DNA of 64,000 nt from Phycisphaerales bacterium (GCA_030149165.1 JASBRY010000009.1:496001-560000); one strand, 5' to 3'. Positions 25,433 through 33,837 are shown, counted from the stretch's first letter. A program made the numbers and translations. Notes: generated by a model from the letters alone, not told the origin.

Positions 25433-25720
25433 ATGAAATCAGCAGTCCTCCTCGTCGTCGGTGCTTTGCTCATCATCACGCCTCAGATCATCATCGGAGT
25501 GATCGCGGCGAACTCGGCTTGGGTGCAGAGCTCGTTTATGCAATCCGTTGCACGGATCGAGTCAGCAGGGCAGATCCCGACGCTTGAGGTCAACGCGTAT
25601 CCACTGCCTTCGATGCCTGACTGGTTGATGTTTACGAGTGTTGGGTTGGGGGTGGTGTTGTGCGTGATGGGATTGGTGAGTGTGTTTAAACCAAGTCCCA
25701 AGAGCGATGAGTCAAGTTAA
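25433..25720 (+). CDS. small two-helix membrane protein
   Basis: 95 residues, unrecognised. Transmembrane helices at about 5-26 and 63-84 flank an extracytoplasmic loop (about 27-61) containing an SVARIES segment and a Pro-rich end (YPLPSMP). The C-terminus is short and charged (KPSPKSDESS). Base composition returns to the local norm. A TATAAT hexamer lies six bases before the ATG (25422-25427), which would give a nearly leaderless mRNA. Its stop codon overlaps that of the convergent nitroreductase gene (shared TTAA). Confidence 0.6.
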   Translation: MKSAVLLVVGALLIITPQIIIGVIAANSAWVQSSFMQSVARIESAGQIPTLEVNAYPLPSMPDWLMFTSVGLGVVLCVMGLVSVFKPSPKSDESS

Positions 25721-26481
25721 CACAGCTTCGCGCCTTTGGACTCGTAGAAATCCGCGAGCCCTTCGCGGGCGGCGTAGCTGTATTTCTTTGCGATCGACTC
25801 GGACCAGGTAGCGGGATTGGCGCCGCGGTCGGTGAGGTATTGTTTGTAGAGCTCGTCGTACTGATCGATGTGCGCGAGGTTCTGCTCGTCGTTTGGGTAC
25901 TCGTTCTCGAACAGCATCGCTTGGGGCGCGAGGCGTGGGCGATGTGATGGGGATTCGTCTGGGGTTCCGGCGCAGAGGCCGTAGAGGGGGAGGACGCCCT
26001 TGGGGAGGTTGAGGATGTCGTTGAGTTTGGGGAGGTCGTTGCGGATGCCTCCGATGTAGCAGGTGCCGTATCCGAGTGATTCGAGCGCGAGCGTGAAGTT
26101 CTGCGCAAACAACGACGCGTCCACGGCTCCGACGAGGAACGCTTCCAGTCCGGTTTTGTACTCATTCTCGCTGCGCTCAGTGATGAGCATGTGCTTGCGG
26201 AGGTCGGCGCAGATGACGAAGAACGCGCCGCAGTCGCGGACTTTCTGTTGTGGTCCGGCGAGGTCGGCGATCTGCTGGCGCTTGTCGTTGTCGGTGATGT
26301 GGAGGATGCAGTAGGGCTGGACGGCGGAGGAGGTCGCCGCGGATTGTCCGGCGATCATCGCGGTGTGGATGTGTTCTTGCGGGATTGGATCGGGGGTGTA
26401 CTTGCGGATCGATCGGTGCGCGAGCATCGTACTGATCGTCGGATTTGTTGATTCGGTCTGTGTTTGAGCGCTGTTATTCAT
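25717..26481 (-). CDS. NfsA-type FMN nitroreductase
   Basis: 254 residues. The N-terminal HRSIRKYTPDPIP and QSAATSSAVQPY segments are the FMN-phosphate-binding motif of oxygen-insensitive NAD(P)H nitroreductases, and GYGTCYIGGIRND and GLCAGTPDE follow in the expected order. The C-terminal extension of about 80 residues is the NfsA/FRP-type excursion. Family members reduce flavins, nitroaromatics or quinones with NADPH as a flavoprotein dimer. ATG at 26481 removes a basic 30-residue extension that looks non-coding. It is transcribed alone. Confidence 0.9.
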   Translation of the reverse strand: MNNSAQTQTESTNPTISTMLAHRSIRKYTPDPIPQEHIHTAMIAGQSAATSSAVQPYCILHITDNDKRQQIADLAGPQQKVRDCGAFFVICADLRKHMLITERSENEYKTGLEAFLVGAVDASLFAQNFTLALESLGYGTCYIGGIRNDLPKLNDILNLPKGVLPLYGLCAGTPDESPSHRPRLAPQAMLFENEYPNDEQNLAHIDQYDELYKQYLTDRGANPATWSESIAKKYSYAAREGLADFYESKGAKLC

Positions 26482-26585
26482 AAATGAGGATAGTTCTGAA
26501 TATCGTGACGGGCACGCACTTGCGGCGCATCCAGTGGGTTTATAGACGGCGGGTTGTGCCGTTGTACACAAGCAGGAGATACAGG

Positions 26586-27395
26586 ATGGACTGGCACACG
26601 AATGCGCGAGGCGGCGCGGATATCAAGACCATTATCGCGGTTTTGTTCGCGGTCGGAGGACTCTCATGGGCGGCGGTTTCGATCATGAGCAGCGGGAAAA
26701 CCGAAGCGGAGCCTCAGGGACCTCGGATTGTCGACGCGGTGATCGATGACGATGGCAACGAGATCGACGCGAGCTACACCAAAGCGAGCAACACCAAGCA
26801 GATCGATGCGGTCAAAGGCGAGATCGAACAAGCGATCCAGAAGCAAGCGCAAGCAGCACTGGCGCAGATCAACGCTCCGAAGGGGCTCCCTGATGGACTG
26901 AGTGATGCGACACTCAACGCGTTCATTCCAGTTTTGAGCGGCGATCACGATTCGTTCATCGACGCAATCATCGCGATGGGTGGGAAGGTCCCAGGGGATC
27001 TGGAAGAAGATCATCCGATGTTTACGCACCTGACCAAGGTGTTCAAGGAAGCGAAGGTGGATCTCTCGCGGATCACTGTGGAACGATTTGTGTCTCCTGA
27101 AGGCGGGCGCATGCAGATGCGCCGTGAGGCGGAGACGGATGATGTTGATATCGAACCAGGCGAAGGCGGTGGCGGTGTGAGCACGCAAGTCATGGAGATG
27201 CAGCCGGCCTCATTGTTCCCGGATGCGCCATCAAAGCAAGATGCGACAGCGGTGCAGATCAAGATACCTGTCCAACCCAAGGGTGACAAAAACGAATCGA
27301 TCTTCGCGCTGATCCTGACCTGGAACAAAGACGCGAAGCTCTGGCAGCCCGCGGCGTATCAGGTCATCAAGAACCGATTGATGGAGGATGGATAA
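26586..27395 (+). CDS. membrane-anchored hypothetical protein in pseudopilin operon
   Basis: 269 residues. The start ATG follows AGGAGATACAGG. A single transmembrane helix (about residues 14-33, IKTIIAVLFAVGGLSWAAVSI) anchors an extracytoplasmic region: a short linker, a helical QAQAALAQIN stretch, an acidic segment (DVDIEPGEGGGG), and a beta-rich end with ALILTWNKDAKLWQPAAYQ, a typical NTF2/lumazine-like final strand. I cannot name the family. The pseudopilin gene starts directly at its stop codon, so the two are co-translated and probably sit together in the envelope. Confidence 0.65.
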   Translation: MDWHTNARGGADIKTIIAVLFAVGGLSWAAVSIMSSGKTEAEPQGPRIVDAVIDDDGNEIDASYTKASNTKQIDAVKGEIEQAIQKQAQAALAQINAPKGLPDGLSDATLNAFIPVLSGDHDSFIDAIIAMGGKVPGDLEEDHPMFTHLTKVFKEAKVDLSRITVERFVSPEGGRMQMRREAETDDVDIEPGEGGGGVSTQVMEMQPASLFPDAPSKQDATAVQIKIPVQPKGDKNESIFALILTWNKDAKLWQPAAYQVIKNRLMEDG

Positions 27396-28214
27396 ATGAA
27401 GACTCGCACGAATCCATCACGCGGCTTTACGCTTATTGAACTCATGGTTGTGATCGGGATCATCGGAATCCTGATCGGGATTCTGCTCCCAGCGCTCTCC
27501 GGAGCACGCGGCTCGGCGTTGCAAACCGTCGCGCTGAGCAATGTGCGATCGGTCGGAACACAGTTCCAGCAGTTCGCGGATCAGCACGGCAAGTATCCAC
27601 AACAGAATCCTGGAGAGGTCCCATCGAGTCTGGATCTTGGGCCGGACTTTCAACCGGTTGGTGATGAGATCATCATCGAGTGGTATCCGGGAGGCATGGT
27701 GATCGCGACGACGGACTATTTCAGTCACAGCTGGATGTGGCCTGCGATGTTGGCGCCGATTGATGAATGGCCCAACTACTGGGAGACATGGATCTCTCCG
27801 CGCAAGGATCAGGATCTCCCAAAGCTTGAGGACTTTGATTTTCAGCAGAGCATTAATGAGCGTGAAATGATCTCGCTCGCGTATTCCAACTCGTTTGTCG
27901 CTCGTCCAGAGTTCTGGGATGGTGAGTCGCACGCTGGGGATTTATCGCTGCTGCGATCGACAAGACCGCATGATGTGAAGTACGCGTCGGGGAAAGTAAT
28001 GCTCTGGGATGACGATCTGTCGTATCTCACAGGGAAGAAACTCCCTGAGCGCGTCGATGGATTGCTCGACGCGAAAACTCCCATGGTCTTCGCGGATGGG
28101 CACGCGGAAGCATTGCTCCCGAGCGATGCGAGCGAGGGGGTCGAGAACTCCATGAACGGCGAATCCACAAAGCTGCACAACACAGCCGATGGTGTGCACG
28201 GGCGGGATTATTAA
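27396..28214 (+). CDS. pseudopilin-like protein with prepilin N-terminus
   Basis: 272 residues. [26 protein letters not shown] at residues about 9-34 is a type IV prepilin signal: cleavage after Gly, methylation of Phe, Glu at +5, then a hydrophobic helix. The C-terminal body has the loop-and-strand layout common in planctomycete DUF1559-like pseudopilins, ending near [11 protein letters not shown] and FADGHAE. It starts immediately after the preceding stop. Role is probably in an extracellular pseudopilus or as a surface protein released by a prepilin peptidase, neither of which is encoded here. Confidence 0.8.
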   Translation: MKTRTNPSRGFTLIELMVVIGIIGILIGILLPALSGARGSALQTVALSNVRSVGTQFQQFADQHGKYPQQNPGEVPSSLDLGPDFQPVGDEIIIEWYPGGMVIATTDYFSHSWMWPAMLAPIDEWPNYWETWISPRKDQDLPKLEDFDFQQSINEREMISLAYSNSFVARPEFWDGESHAGDLSLLRSTRPHDVKYASGKVMLWDDDLSYLTGKKLPERVDGLLDAKTPMVFADGHAEALLPSDASEGVENSMNGESTKLHNTADGVHGRDY

Positions 28215-28229
28215 AGCGGGATTACTAAA
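28202..28229. repeat. 14-base tandem duplication across a stop codon
   Basis: GCGGGATTATTAAA is followed directly by GCGGGATTACTAAA (one mismatch). The first copy contains the pseudopilin stop codon. Confidence 0.6.
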
Positions 28230-28244
28230 GCTGACTCTGTCGAG

Positions 28245-29063
28245 TTACTTCCAGCGTTCCGGTGATTCGATGTAGTGCGGATTGTTGACTGAACTGATCG
28301 ATCCGATCGCGTGCTCTGGGAGATTTCGGCTGCTCGGATCGTGCGAGCTCCTCTGCACCGATCCATCCACGCGTGCGTTGATCGCTTGTCCGAATCCGGT
28401 CGAGCGGTCGATGCCGTGTCTGAACGCGGTGGTGGGGGAGAAGTTTTCGTACCAGAATCCGTTCCCGGCGTACAGGTTGGGGGGGTCAAGCAACGCGCTG
28501 CTCGATGGGAGATCGCCGTAGAACGCAATGAGAGCATCAGCGAAGACGATGAGCTGGCTCGGTTTTTGGATCTGATGGATCTTGATTGAGCGTTGGTTGA
28601 TGATGGAGTGGTATCCGGTCGAGTTGGGTGCGAGTCCGTACGCGTTGTAGCCGTAGGTCGAGGTGAAGGTGTTGAACTGACCTTGGTGTTTGTAGGTGTC
28701 TTCGGGTTGGTCTGGACATTCATAAACGGAGCGATCTCCGAGCGCCGCGCTGAGGTATGGGGAGAGTGTCCCGCTTGTGTGGTCGAGTGTGTGGGACGAT
28801 GCGCGTTCGGTGCCGTACCAGTAGGTGCGATCCGCTGAGTGTGTCTGGAGGTGGGGCATCGGGGCGCCGCGGTTTTCATCGCTGTACATCGTCCATCCGA
28901 GCACGAGTTGACGGAGGTTGGACTCGCACTTGATCGCGCGGGCGCTGTTTCGCGTGGTGCTGAGTGATGGGAGCAGCATTCCGATGAGCAGCGCGATGAT
29001 CGCGATGACGACCAGCAGCTCGATGAGTGTGAAACCATGATGTGTATTTCGTGTGTTCATCAT
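28245..29063 (-). CDS. pseudopilin-like protein, last gene of the cobalamin-riboswitch operon
   Basis: 272 residues. HGFTLIELLVVIAIIALLIGMLLPSL at about residues 9-34 is a prepilin leader. The body shows the DUF1559/H-X9-DG-like layout: ESNLRQLVLGWTMYSDENRGAPMP, YECPDQPED, TYGYNAYGL, VFADALIAFYGD and RHG...INARVDG. Its first codon overlaps the stop of the upstream beta-propeller gene by four bases (ATGA), so it belongs to the operon led by the cobalamin riboswitch. Its link to B12 is only by position. Confidence 0.8.
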   Translation of the reverse strand: MMNTRNTHHGFTLIELLVVIAIIALLIGMLLPSLSTTRNSARAIKCESNLRQLVLGWTMYSDENRGAPMPHLQTHSADRTYWYGTERASSHTLDHTSGTLSPYLSAALGDRSVYECPDQPEDTYKHQGQFNTFTSTYGYNAYGLAPNSTGYHSIINQRSIKIHQIQKPSQLIVFADALIAFYGDLPSSSALLDPPNLYAGNGFWYENFSPTTAFRHGIDRSTGFGQAINARVDGSVQRSSHDPSSRNLPEHAIGSISSVNNPHYIESPERWK

Positions 29064-30586
29064 GGCTTTGGTTCGAGTGATGAGATCGGTTTGTGTCCAT
29101 CAACAATCGCGCGGATGTGTGATCGCAGGGAAGGGACTGACGGCGTGTTGATCAGTTCGATCGCGCTGAGTCCAGAGTTTGAGGTTGAGAACAATCGATT
29201 CCCGATGATCGCAGGCGAGGTTCCGGTGTTATCCTGCGTTGAGATGATGAACGCTGGATCGCTGGGATGCTTGGAGAGGTCGATGGTGTGCAGCGACTGG
29301 GCGTGTGTGAATGGATCGAACGCTGTTGGGGGTGACATCGTCGCGACGAGCAAGCGTGATTTGCGATCCGCGTTGATTGCGATGGGATGGTGTCCCCAAC
29401 CTCCAATGGAGAGGTAGGGTTCTCCTTGGTCCCATGAGCCGGACATGTTGAGATCCTGGTGGGTTGTTTCGAAGGTGTCCCAGAGGACGGTTGCGGAGTT
29501 GCCTTGATCTTGAATGAGTTCGATCGCTGGGAGTGATCCGGTGAAGATGGTTGAGGGGGAGGTGGGGACCCCGCCTGAGACAATGATCCTGTTGGTATCG
29601 AGAATGATCGGGGTCGCGTTGGTGCGGACTGTCGGGACGGACCATTGCAAAGCGCCTGTCATTGCGTCGAGTTTGATCGTGTTGGCGCTGCGTTGTCCGC
29701 CTTGGAAGTTGTAGCTTGATGCGTAGATGAAGCCGTCGTGGTAGGTCACACCTCCGAAGAATCCGAGTTGTTCTGGGTTGGGTGTGTTCCAAAGCGGTGT
29801 TGGAGCGGTGTTGCTCGTCGCATCGAACGCGAGGACATGTCCTTCGCCTCCACTCCCATCATCCGCGGTCGCGACATAGACGACGCCGTTGTGGTATGCC
29901 GGTGTGTTCCCGGAGCAATCTCCTGGGAGCGTCGCGGTCCAGACAACCTCGCCCGGCTCGTAGGGATTGGTTGTGGACATCGGATCGATGTTGATGCAGA
30001 TGAGTGATCCTGTTGCTCCTGCGGCGAAGGTGTAATCGGTGATGAAGACGCGGTTGGTTCCGTCGAAATCATCGGTCACACAAGGCGACGCGTTGACGAT
30101 GGGTAAACTCGTTGGCGTGCTCCAAAGTTCATCCCCTGAGAACCGATCGAACGCGGAGATGGAGAATCCCGATGCGGCGATCACGCTGTGGTTGTTGGGA
30201 TCAATCGCCGACGATGACCACGAATCGAGGATCGCGAACGAGATCTCGCTGGACCAGATCAGCTCTCCAGACTCTTGATCAAACGCGGCAAGGTGACGCG
30301 TGAAGCTCTGATCGAGTCCGATCGCGTACACATGCACTTCGTCGGCAACGACTCCTGCTTGCGGGACGAAACTCAGTTCGATGGACTTGTCGCCGGTCGT
30401 TGTCCAGTTCGGACTATCGAGCACGGCGCCTTGGGTGTATGTGATCGTTGAGTGTGTGCTTGAGCCACCAAGCTGCGACCACCAGGGCTGTTCGATGAGC
30501 ACCGGTCCTTTAGGGAACGCGATCGGCTGTGCACTGGAAATCGTGCAGGTCAGCAGGGCACACAGGATGGAGGCGGCTTTGTTCAT
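29060..30586 (-). CDS. secreted PQQ/WD40-like beta-propeller protein in cobalamin-riboswitch operon
   Basis: 508 residues with a signal peptide (MNKAASILCALLTCTISSAQ). Repeated four-strand blades follow, with PQQ-like endings: HLAAFDQESGELIWSS, ISAFDRFSGDELWST, LICINIDP...GEVVWTATL, VLAFDATSN and IKLDAMTGALQWSV. Five to seven blades are plausible. No catalytic or quinone site is evident. It is the second gene under a cobalamin riboswitch; Bacteroides BtuG, a secreted beta-propeller that binds B12 at the cell surface, offers a possible functional parallel, which is inference. A very stable hairpin lies 10 bases upstream of its ATG. Confidence 0.75.
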   Translation of the reverse strand: MNKAASILCALLTCTISSAQPIAFPKGPVLIEQPWWSQLGGSSTHSTITYTQGAVLDSPNWTTTGDKSIELSFVPQAGVVADEVHVYAIGLDQSFTRHLAAFDQESGELIWSSEISFAILDSWSSSAIDPNNHSVIAASGFSISAFDRFSGDELWSTPTSLPIVNASPCVTDDFDGTNRVFITDYTFAAGATGSLICINIDPMSTTNPYEPGEVVWTATLPGDCSGNTPAYHNGVVYVATADDGSGGEGHVLAFDATSNTAPTPLWNTPNPEQLGFFGGVTYHDGFIYASSYNFQGGQRSANTIKLDAMTGALQWSVPTVRTNATPIILDTNRIIVSGGVPTSPSTIFTGSLPAIELIQDQGNSATVLWDTFETTHQDLNMSGSWDQGEPYLSIGGWGHHPIAINADRKSRLLVATMSPPTAFDPFTHAQSLHTIDLSKHPSDPAFIISTQDNTGTSPAIIGNRLFSTSNSGLSAIELINTPSVPSLRSHIRAIVDGHKPISSLEPKP

Positions 30587-30595
30587 GGTTTGAAT

Positions 30596-30625
30596 CCGTC
30601 TCGCTGTGTTTCCACAACGAGACGG
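30596..30625 (-). promoter_or_regulatory. 13-bp intercistronic hairpin with GAAA tetraloop
   Basis: On the minus strand the 30 bases form 13 consecutive pairs (one G-T wobble) capped by GAAA. It ends 10 bases before the beta-propeller start codon and is not followed by a T run, so it is not a normal terminator. The upstream GAGAC could pair with the hairpin's GTCTC instead, offering an alternative fold. The GAAA cap reads correctly only in minus-strand RNA. Confidence 0.7.
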
Positions 30626-30659
30626 GTCTCTCTCCACCAGCGGGGTGGAATGTGGTCAG

Positions 30660-31505
30660 TTAGCGTCTGCGGCTGCGCGATGAGATCAGTCCAGAGACAC
30701 AAAGCAGCGCGATCGCGCCCGGAGCTGGAACCACCGCGACGGCGTCGATCTCAAAGGCGCTCCCCGATTCATTCAGGAATCGGACAAAGTTTGCGGACTC
30801 GAGTCCTGTAGAAGCGATGTCGATGCCAATGCCACCTCCTGAGCCGTTGTAGAGATCACGGATCTGCTCGAAGGTCATATTCGCAAAGTCCGCGGCGGAG
30901 AGTGTTGGGTCGAGCGCTTGTGTGAAATCGGTTTCGATCAGTCCCGGTGCGCTTGGTGCTGATTCGGTGAAATCACTGAAACCGAGCGTTGGGAAAAGAT
31001 CAAGGGTGGTGGTGGTCGCGGTGATCCAGTTGACGCCGTCGTTGGAGACTTGGATGGTCGCAGCACCACCAACGCCGAAGATGAATGGGTTGTCGCCTGT
31101 GTATCCCGTTCCGTCGTTCTTGGGATCGGCATCGGTCCATGTGGCATCACTGAATCCGGCATTGGAGAACACGATGAGGTCAACACCGAACGCGTGGTTG
31201 GCGCTGTTGGTGATCGCGGTGTCGAATCCGAGTGTCAGGTGTCCTCCTGCGCCGATGGAGACGAGTTCGTCGTCGCCGAATGCGGGGCTGAACGGGGTGA
31301 CTCCTGTCGCGAAGAGTCCGTCAAAGACATTCTCGCCTGAGAAGCGTTCGGCGCTCCCCAGCGCGGTAGACGGATCAGTGAAACCTGGGAATGGGTCGAT
31401 CCCGCTGTCGTATGACAGCACTGATGTCGCGAACGGGGATGCAAACGCAGCCATGCTGGTGGCGGCGGTAGTGAGCGCGAGCGCTCCGGTGGTGATGATG
31501 TTCAT
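30660..31505 (-). CDS. PEP-CTERM-like surface protein, first gene under the cobalamin riboswitch
   Basis: 281 residues: signal peptide (ALALTTAATSMAAFAS), a beta-rich body and a C-terminus VVPAPGAIALLCVSGLISSRSRRR, a PEP-CTERM-like sorting tail. Body landmarks are PGFTDPSTALG, SGENVFDG, a GAGGHLTLGFDTAI strand, FGVDLIVFSNAGF and ATIQVSNDGVNWI, typical of a jelly-roll or galactose-binding-like surface domain. I know of no enzyme activity for this domain. It is the first gene downstream of the cobalamin riboswitch. Its expression should be repressed by adenosylcobalamin or methylcobalamin if the riboswitch is of the usual off type. Confidence 0.75.
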   Translation of the reverse strand: MNIITTGALALTTAATSMAAFASPFATSVLSYDSGIDPFPGFTDPSTALGSAERFSGENVFDGLFATGVTPFSPAFGDDELVSIGAGGHLTLGFDTAITNSANHAFGVDLIVFSNAGFSDATWTDADPKNDGTGYTGDNPFIFGVGGAATIQVSNDGVNWITATTTTLDLFPTLGFSDFTESAPSAPGLIETDFTQALDPTLSAADFANMTFEQIRDLYNGSGGGIGIDIASTGLESANFVRFLNESGSAFEIDAVAVVPAPGAIALLCVSGLISSRSRRR

Positions 31506-31683
31506 AGAACTTCAAACTCTCTGCCCAAACTCTGGGCGCCTGTGTGCTGTCCTGTTTGCGCGCAGGACACTCCCTTGGATCAACATCCGGAGCTGCGCGT
31601 GTGGAGTGGGGGCGGGAGCTGCGAGCAGGGAGAGCGCACAACCGATCCGCCGACCCATATCGCGAGGTCCGGCACATCTGTTG

Positions 31684-31880
31684 AGGCAGGTCTTCCGGCT
31701 TGGGGCTCTGAGTCGCTCGTGCCTTCCCGGTGTGCTCTCATTTGAAAGAGCGTTTCCCAGTGGCTGCCGATCTGATCGGCGGAGCGGTCATCGTTGCCCG
31801 TTACGGCGGCGCGTCCGCGGTGGAGTCTCACCACACTTCCCTATTCACCGAGCTAGATACATCACGCTCGGCACCTTCAA
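31684..31880 (-). promoter_or_regulatory. cobalamin (B12) riboswitch
   Basis: Read on the minus strand, the conserved cobalamin-aptamer blocks appear in order: GTGGTGAGACTCCAC near the 5' side, the B12 box AGCCACTGGGAAACGC (rc of about 31752-31767), GGGAAGGCACGAG, and the terminal AAGCCGGAAGACCTGCC. A promoter-like pair lies directly upstream and a leader of about 180 bases with two small hairpins follows before the first gene. No terminator with a T run is seen, so control is probably translational. Boundaries are approximate. Confidence 0.93.
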
Positions 31881-31887
31881 CGACAAG

Positions 31888-31916
31888 ACTGTACCAGCGC
31901 GAGGGGGATTGAGCAA
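31888..31916 (-). promoter_or_regulatory. promoter of the cobalamin-riboswitch operon
   Basis: On the minus strand TTGCTC and TACAGT are separated by exactly 17 bases. Transcription would begin around 31881, just at the 5' edge of the aptamer. Confidence 0.6.
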
Positions 31917-31923
31917 ACGCGCA

Positions 31924-32190
31924 TCACGCGAGCTTTGCGAGAAGCTGCGCCAGTTGCTTGGGATCGCGGTTCTCGACAATCTTTTTCCAGGATTCTGGTT
32001 TGAGATTGGTCTTGGCGAGCGTTTGCTCGGCTCGTTTCCAGAGCCGATCGAGTTTTTTCTGGTCGTCTTGAGCGAGCGCGATATCGGTCACGATCTCGCC
32101 GAGCCGGGTCGCGAGGATGGTGTCCTGGTTGTCGTAGTAGCGATTGATGACCTTGCGTTGGTAGCTGGAATATTCTCGACCGCCGGCCAT
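31924..32190 (-). CDS. small conserved hypothetical protein
   Basis: 88 residues starting MAGGREYSSYQRKVINRYYDN. It is highly charged and helical, with TRLGEIVTDIALAQDDQKKLDRLWKRAEQTLAK and a Leu-rich end (LAQLLAKLA). No membrane segment or Cys. The basic N-terminus with YQRKVINRYY suggests nucleic-acid or ribosome contact, but no function is known to me. It lies upstream of the cobalamin-riboswitch operon; that operon's promoter starts in the few bases after its stop. Confidence 0.7.
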   Translation of the reverse strand: MAGGREYSSYQRKVINRYYDNQDTILATRLGEIVTDIALAQDDQKKLDRLWKRAEQTLAKTNLKPESWKKIVENRDPKQLAQLLAKLA

Positions 32191-32289
32191 GATGCTGCTC
32201 GCTTGGGGAGTGCTTGAGATTGGTGTCTAGACCCGATCGGAGTCCGATAATCGGGATTCCTTAAGTGGATAGGGTCCAAAAATGAAAAA

Positions 32290-32362
<73 letters not shown>

Positions 32363-32383
32363 TTCGATCTATTGACCGAGCAG

Positions 32384-32413
32384 ATGATAGACCGCACCTA
32401 TCTGATTTGTCCA
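32384..32413 (-). promoter_or_regulatory. promoter of tRNA-Lys
   Basis: TGGACA and TATCAT hexamers on the minus strand, 18-base spacer, ending 21 bases before the tRNA. Confidence 0.45.
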
Positions 32414-32433
32414 GCCGAGGACGAGCGGATTGA

Positions 32434-32462
32434 TTGACGCTGGAGGGGGAGGGGGCTATTGT
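32434..32462 (+). promoter_or_regulatory. promoter of the rpmF-plsX-fab operon
   Basis: TTGACG and TATTGT hexamers with a 17-base spacer, about 90 bases ahead of rpmF. The leader contains a GGG-TTCTTA-CCC-like hairpin just before the ribosome-binding site. Confidence 0.5.
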
Positions 32463-32552
32463 TCCCGTCCAAATGCGACCTCTCTGGATGGTTCTTGAGG
32501 TGGTCATGAAGAAGGTCTATCACGGGTTCTTAGCCCGATTTAGGAGAGCGAC

Positions 32553-32750
32553 ATGCTTCCAGCACAACGACAGAGCCGAGGACGAAGCAAGCGTCGCCGT
32601 TCGCACGATGCGATCACTGGTGTCAAGCCAACCATTTGCCCATTGTCTGGTATGCCGAAGCTGCATCACCGTGCATGCACCGAGTCTGGGTATGTTCGTC
32701 CGGGACTCCGCATCAAGGTCCGCAAGCTCGGCATCGGCGTCAACGCGTAA
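32553..32750 (+). CDS. rpmF: 50S ribosomal protein L32
   Basis: 65 residues. The basic N-terminus with SRGRSKRRRSHDAI and the CPLSGMPKLHHRACTESGY block correspond to L32's KxRRxxRRAH and CPxCGxPKLPHRVCPxCGYY. Only the first Cys of each zinc pair is kept (C..S / C..S), so this is a version that probably does not bind zinc. Preceded by a TAGGAG ribosome-binding site. Its place directly before plsX is the widely conserved rpmF-plsX-fab order, which supports the call despite the divergence. Confidence 0.85.
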   Translation: MLPAQRQSRGRSKRRRSHDAITGVKPTICPLSGMPKLHHRACTESGYVRPGLRIKVRKLGIGVNA

Positions 32751-32772
32751 ACCAGATTCATCGAGGTAAGCC

Positions 32773-33807
32773 GTGGCGGTTCGAGTTGGGATCGATGTCA
32801 TGGGTGGGGACCATGCACCGGATGCGGTGTTGCGTGGTTGTATCGAAGCACTCCCAGTGATGGGTGATGATGTCACGCTTGTGCTGATCGGACCACAAGA
32901 TCGCATCGAGCAGTATCTCAAGGAAAACAATATTGATGACGATCGTCTTGTGATCGAGCACACGACGGACGCGATCGCGATGGATGCGTCGCCGATGGAA
33001 GCGGTGCGTAACCAGAAGGACTCGTCAATTGTTCGCATGTCGGTGCTCGGATCGAAGAAAGCGGATGTTGCTTGTGACGCCGTGATCTCTGCTGGGAACA
33101 CTGGCGCGTGTGTCGCGGCGGGACAAATGAACATGCGTCGTCTCCCTGGTGTGCATCGTCCTGGGATTGCGGTGACCATCCCTTCGTTCCATGGGCCGGT
33201 CACTCTGTGTGACGCTGGAGCGAATCCTGAACCGCGCGCGACCCACCTCTGGCAGTATGGCTTGATGGCTGAGGTCTACGCGAACAAGATCCATGGCGTT
33301 GAATCTCCACGCGTGGGTGTGATGAACATCGGATCGGAAGAATCCAAGGGGTCTGGACTCGCAAAGGGAGCCGCGGAACTGCTACGGAACTCTCCGGATA
33401 TCAACTTTGTCGGATTCGTCGAGGGTCGAGACTTCTTCGCGGGTAAAGCGGATGTCATCGTGACTGACGGCTTCCTCGGAAACACGCTGCTCAAGATGGC
33501 TGAAGGCATGGCGAAGAGCTTGTTCCAAGCGATCGCGACGGAGATCTACGAGCAGGATCCACAGCTCGCGCTCAAGTTTGAGCCGGTCGTCAAGACCATT
33601 TACGCAAAGAATGACTACCACGAGCACGGCGGAGCACCGCTTCTTGGTGTCAACGGCGTGATGATGATCGCGCACGGCTCGTCTGAGCCTCGTACAATCA
33701 AGAACGCGATTCTCAAGACTGTTGAGTATGTCAATGGTCACATCAACGACGCGATTGTTGAGCGTCTGGCGCAAGCAGAACGAGCGCTTCAAGGCGAACC
33801 TGCCTGA
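32773..33807 (+). CDS. plsX: phosphate acyltransferase PlsX
   Basis: 344 residues. N-terminal VGIDVMGGDHAPDAVLRG, then SAGNTGACVAAG, LCDAGANPE, GSEESKG and DGFLGNTLLKMAEG are the conserved PlsX blocks in order. PlsX converts acyl-ACP to acyl-phosphate for phospholipid synthesis by PlsY/PlsC. Start is GTG at 32773, 22 bases after rpmF. A length of 344 is normal. fabH follows within the same operon. Confidence 0.96.
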   Translation: MAVRVGIDVMGGDHAPDAVLRGCIEALPVMGDDVTLVLIGPQDRIEQYLKENNIDDDRLVIEHTTDAIAMDASPMEAVRNQKDSSIVRMSVLGSKKADVACDAVISAGNTGACVAAGQMNMRRLPGVHRPGIAVTIPSFHGPVTLCDAGANPEPRATHLWQYGLMAEVYANKIHGVESPRVGVMNIGSEESKGSGLAKGAAELLRNSPDINFVGFVEGRDFFAGKADVIVTDGFLGNTLLKMAEGMAKSLFQAIATEIYEQDPQLALKFEPVVKTIYAKNDYHEHGGAPLLGVNGVMMIAHGSSEPRTIKNAILKTVEYVNGHINDAIVERLAQAERALQGEPA

Positions 33808-33837
33808 ATGAAGTTGCTTTGAGTAAGGGAACCCCGC

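Noticed and set aside
30922-32217. 431-residue open frame on the plus strand through the riboswitch region
   Set aside because: It lies opposite the PEP-CTERM-like gene and the cobalamin aptamer. No ribosome-binding site and no protein-like pattern.
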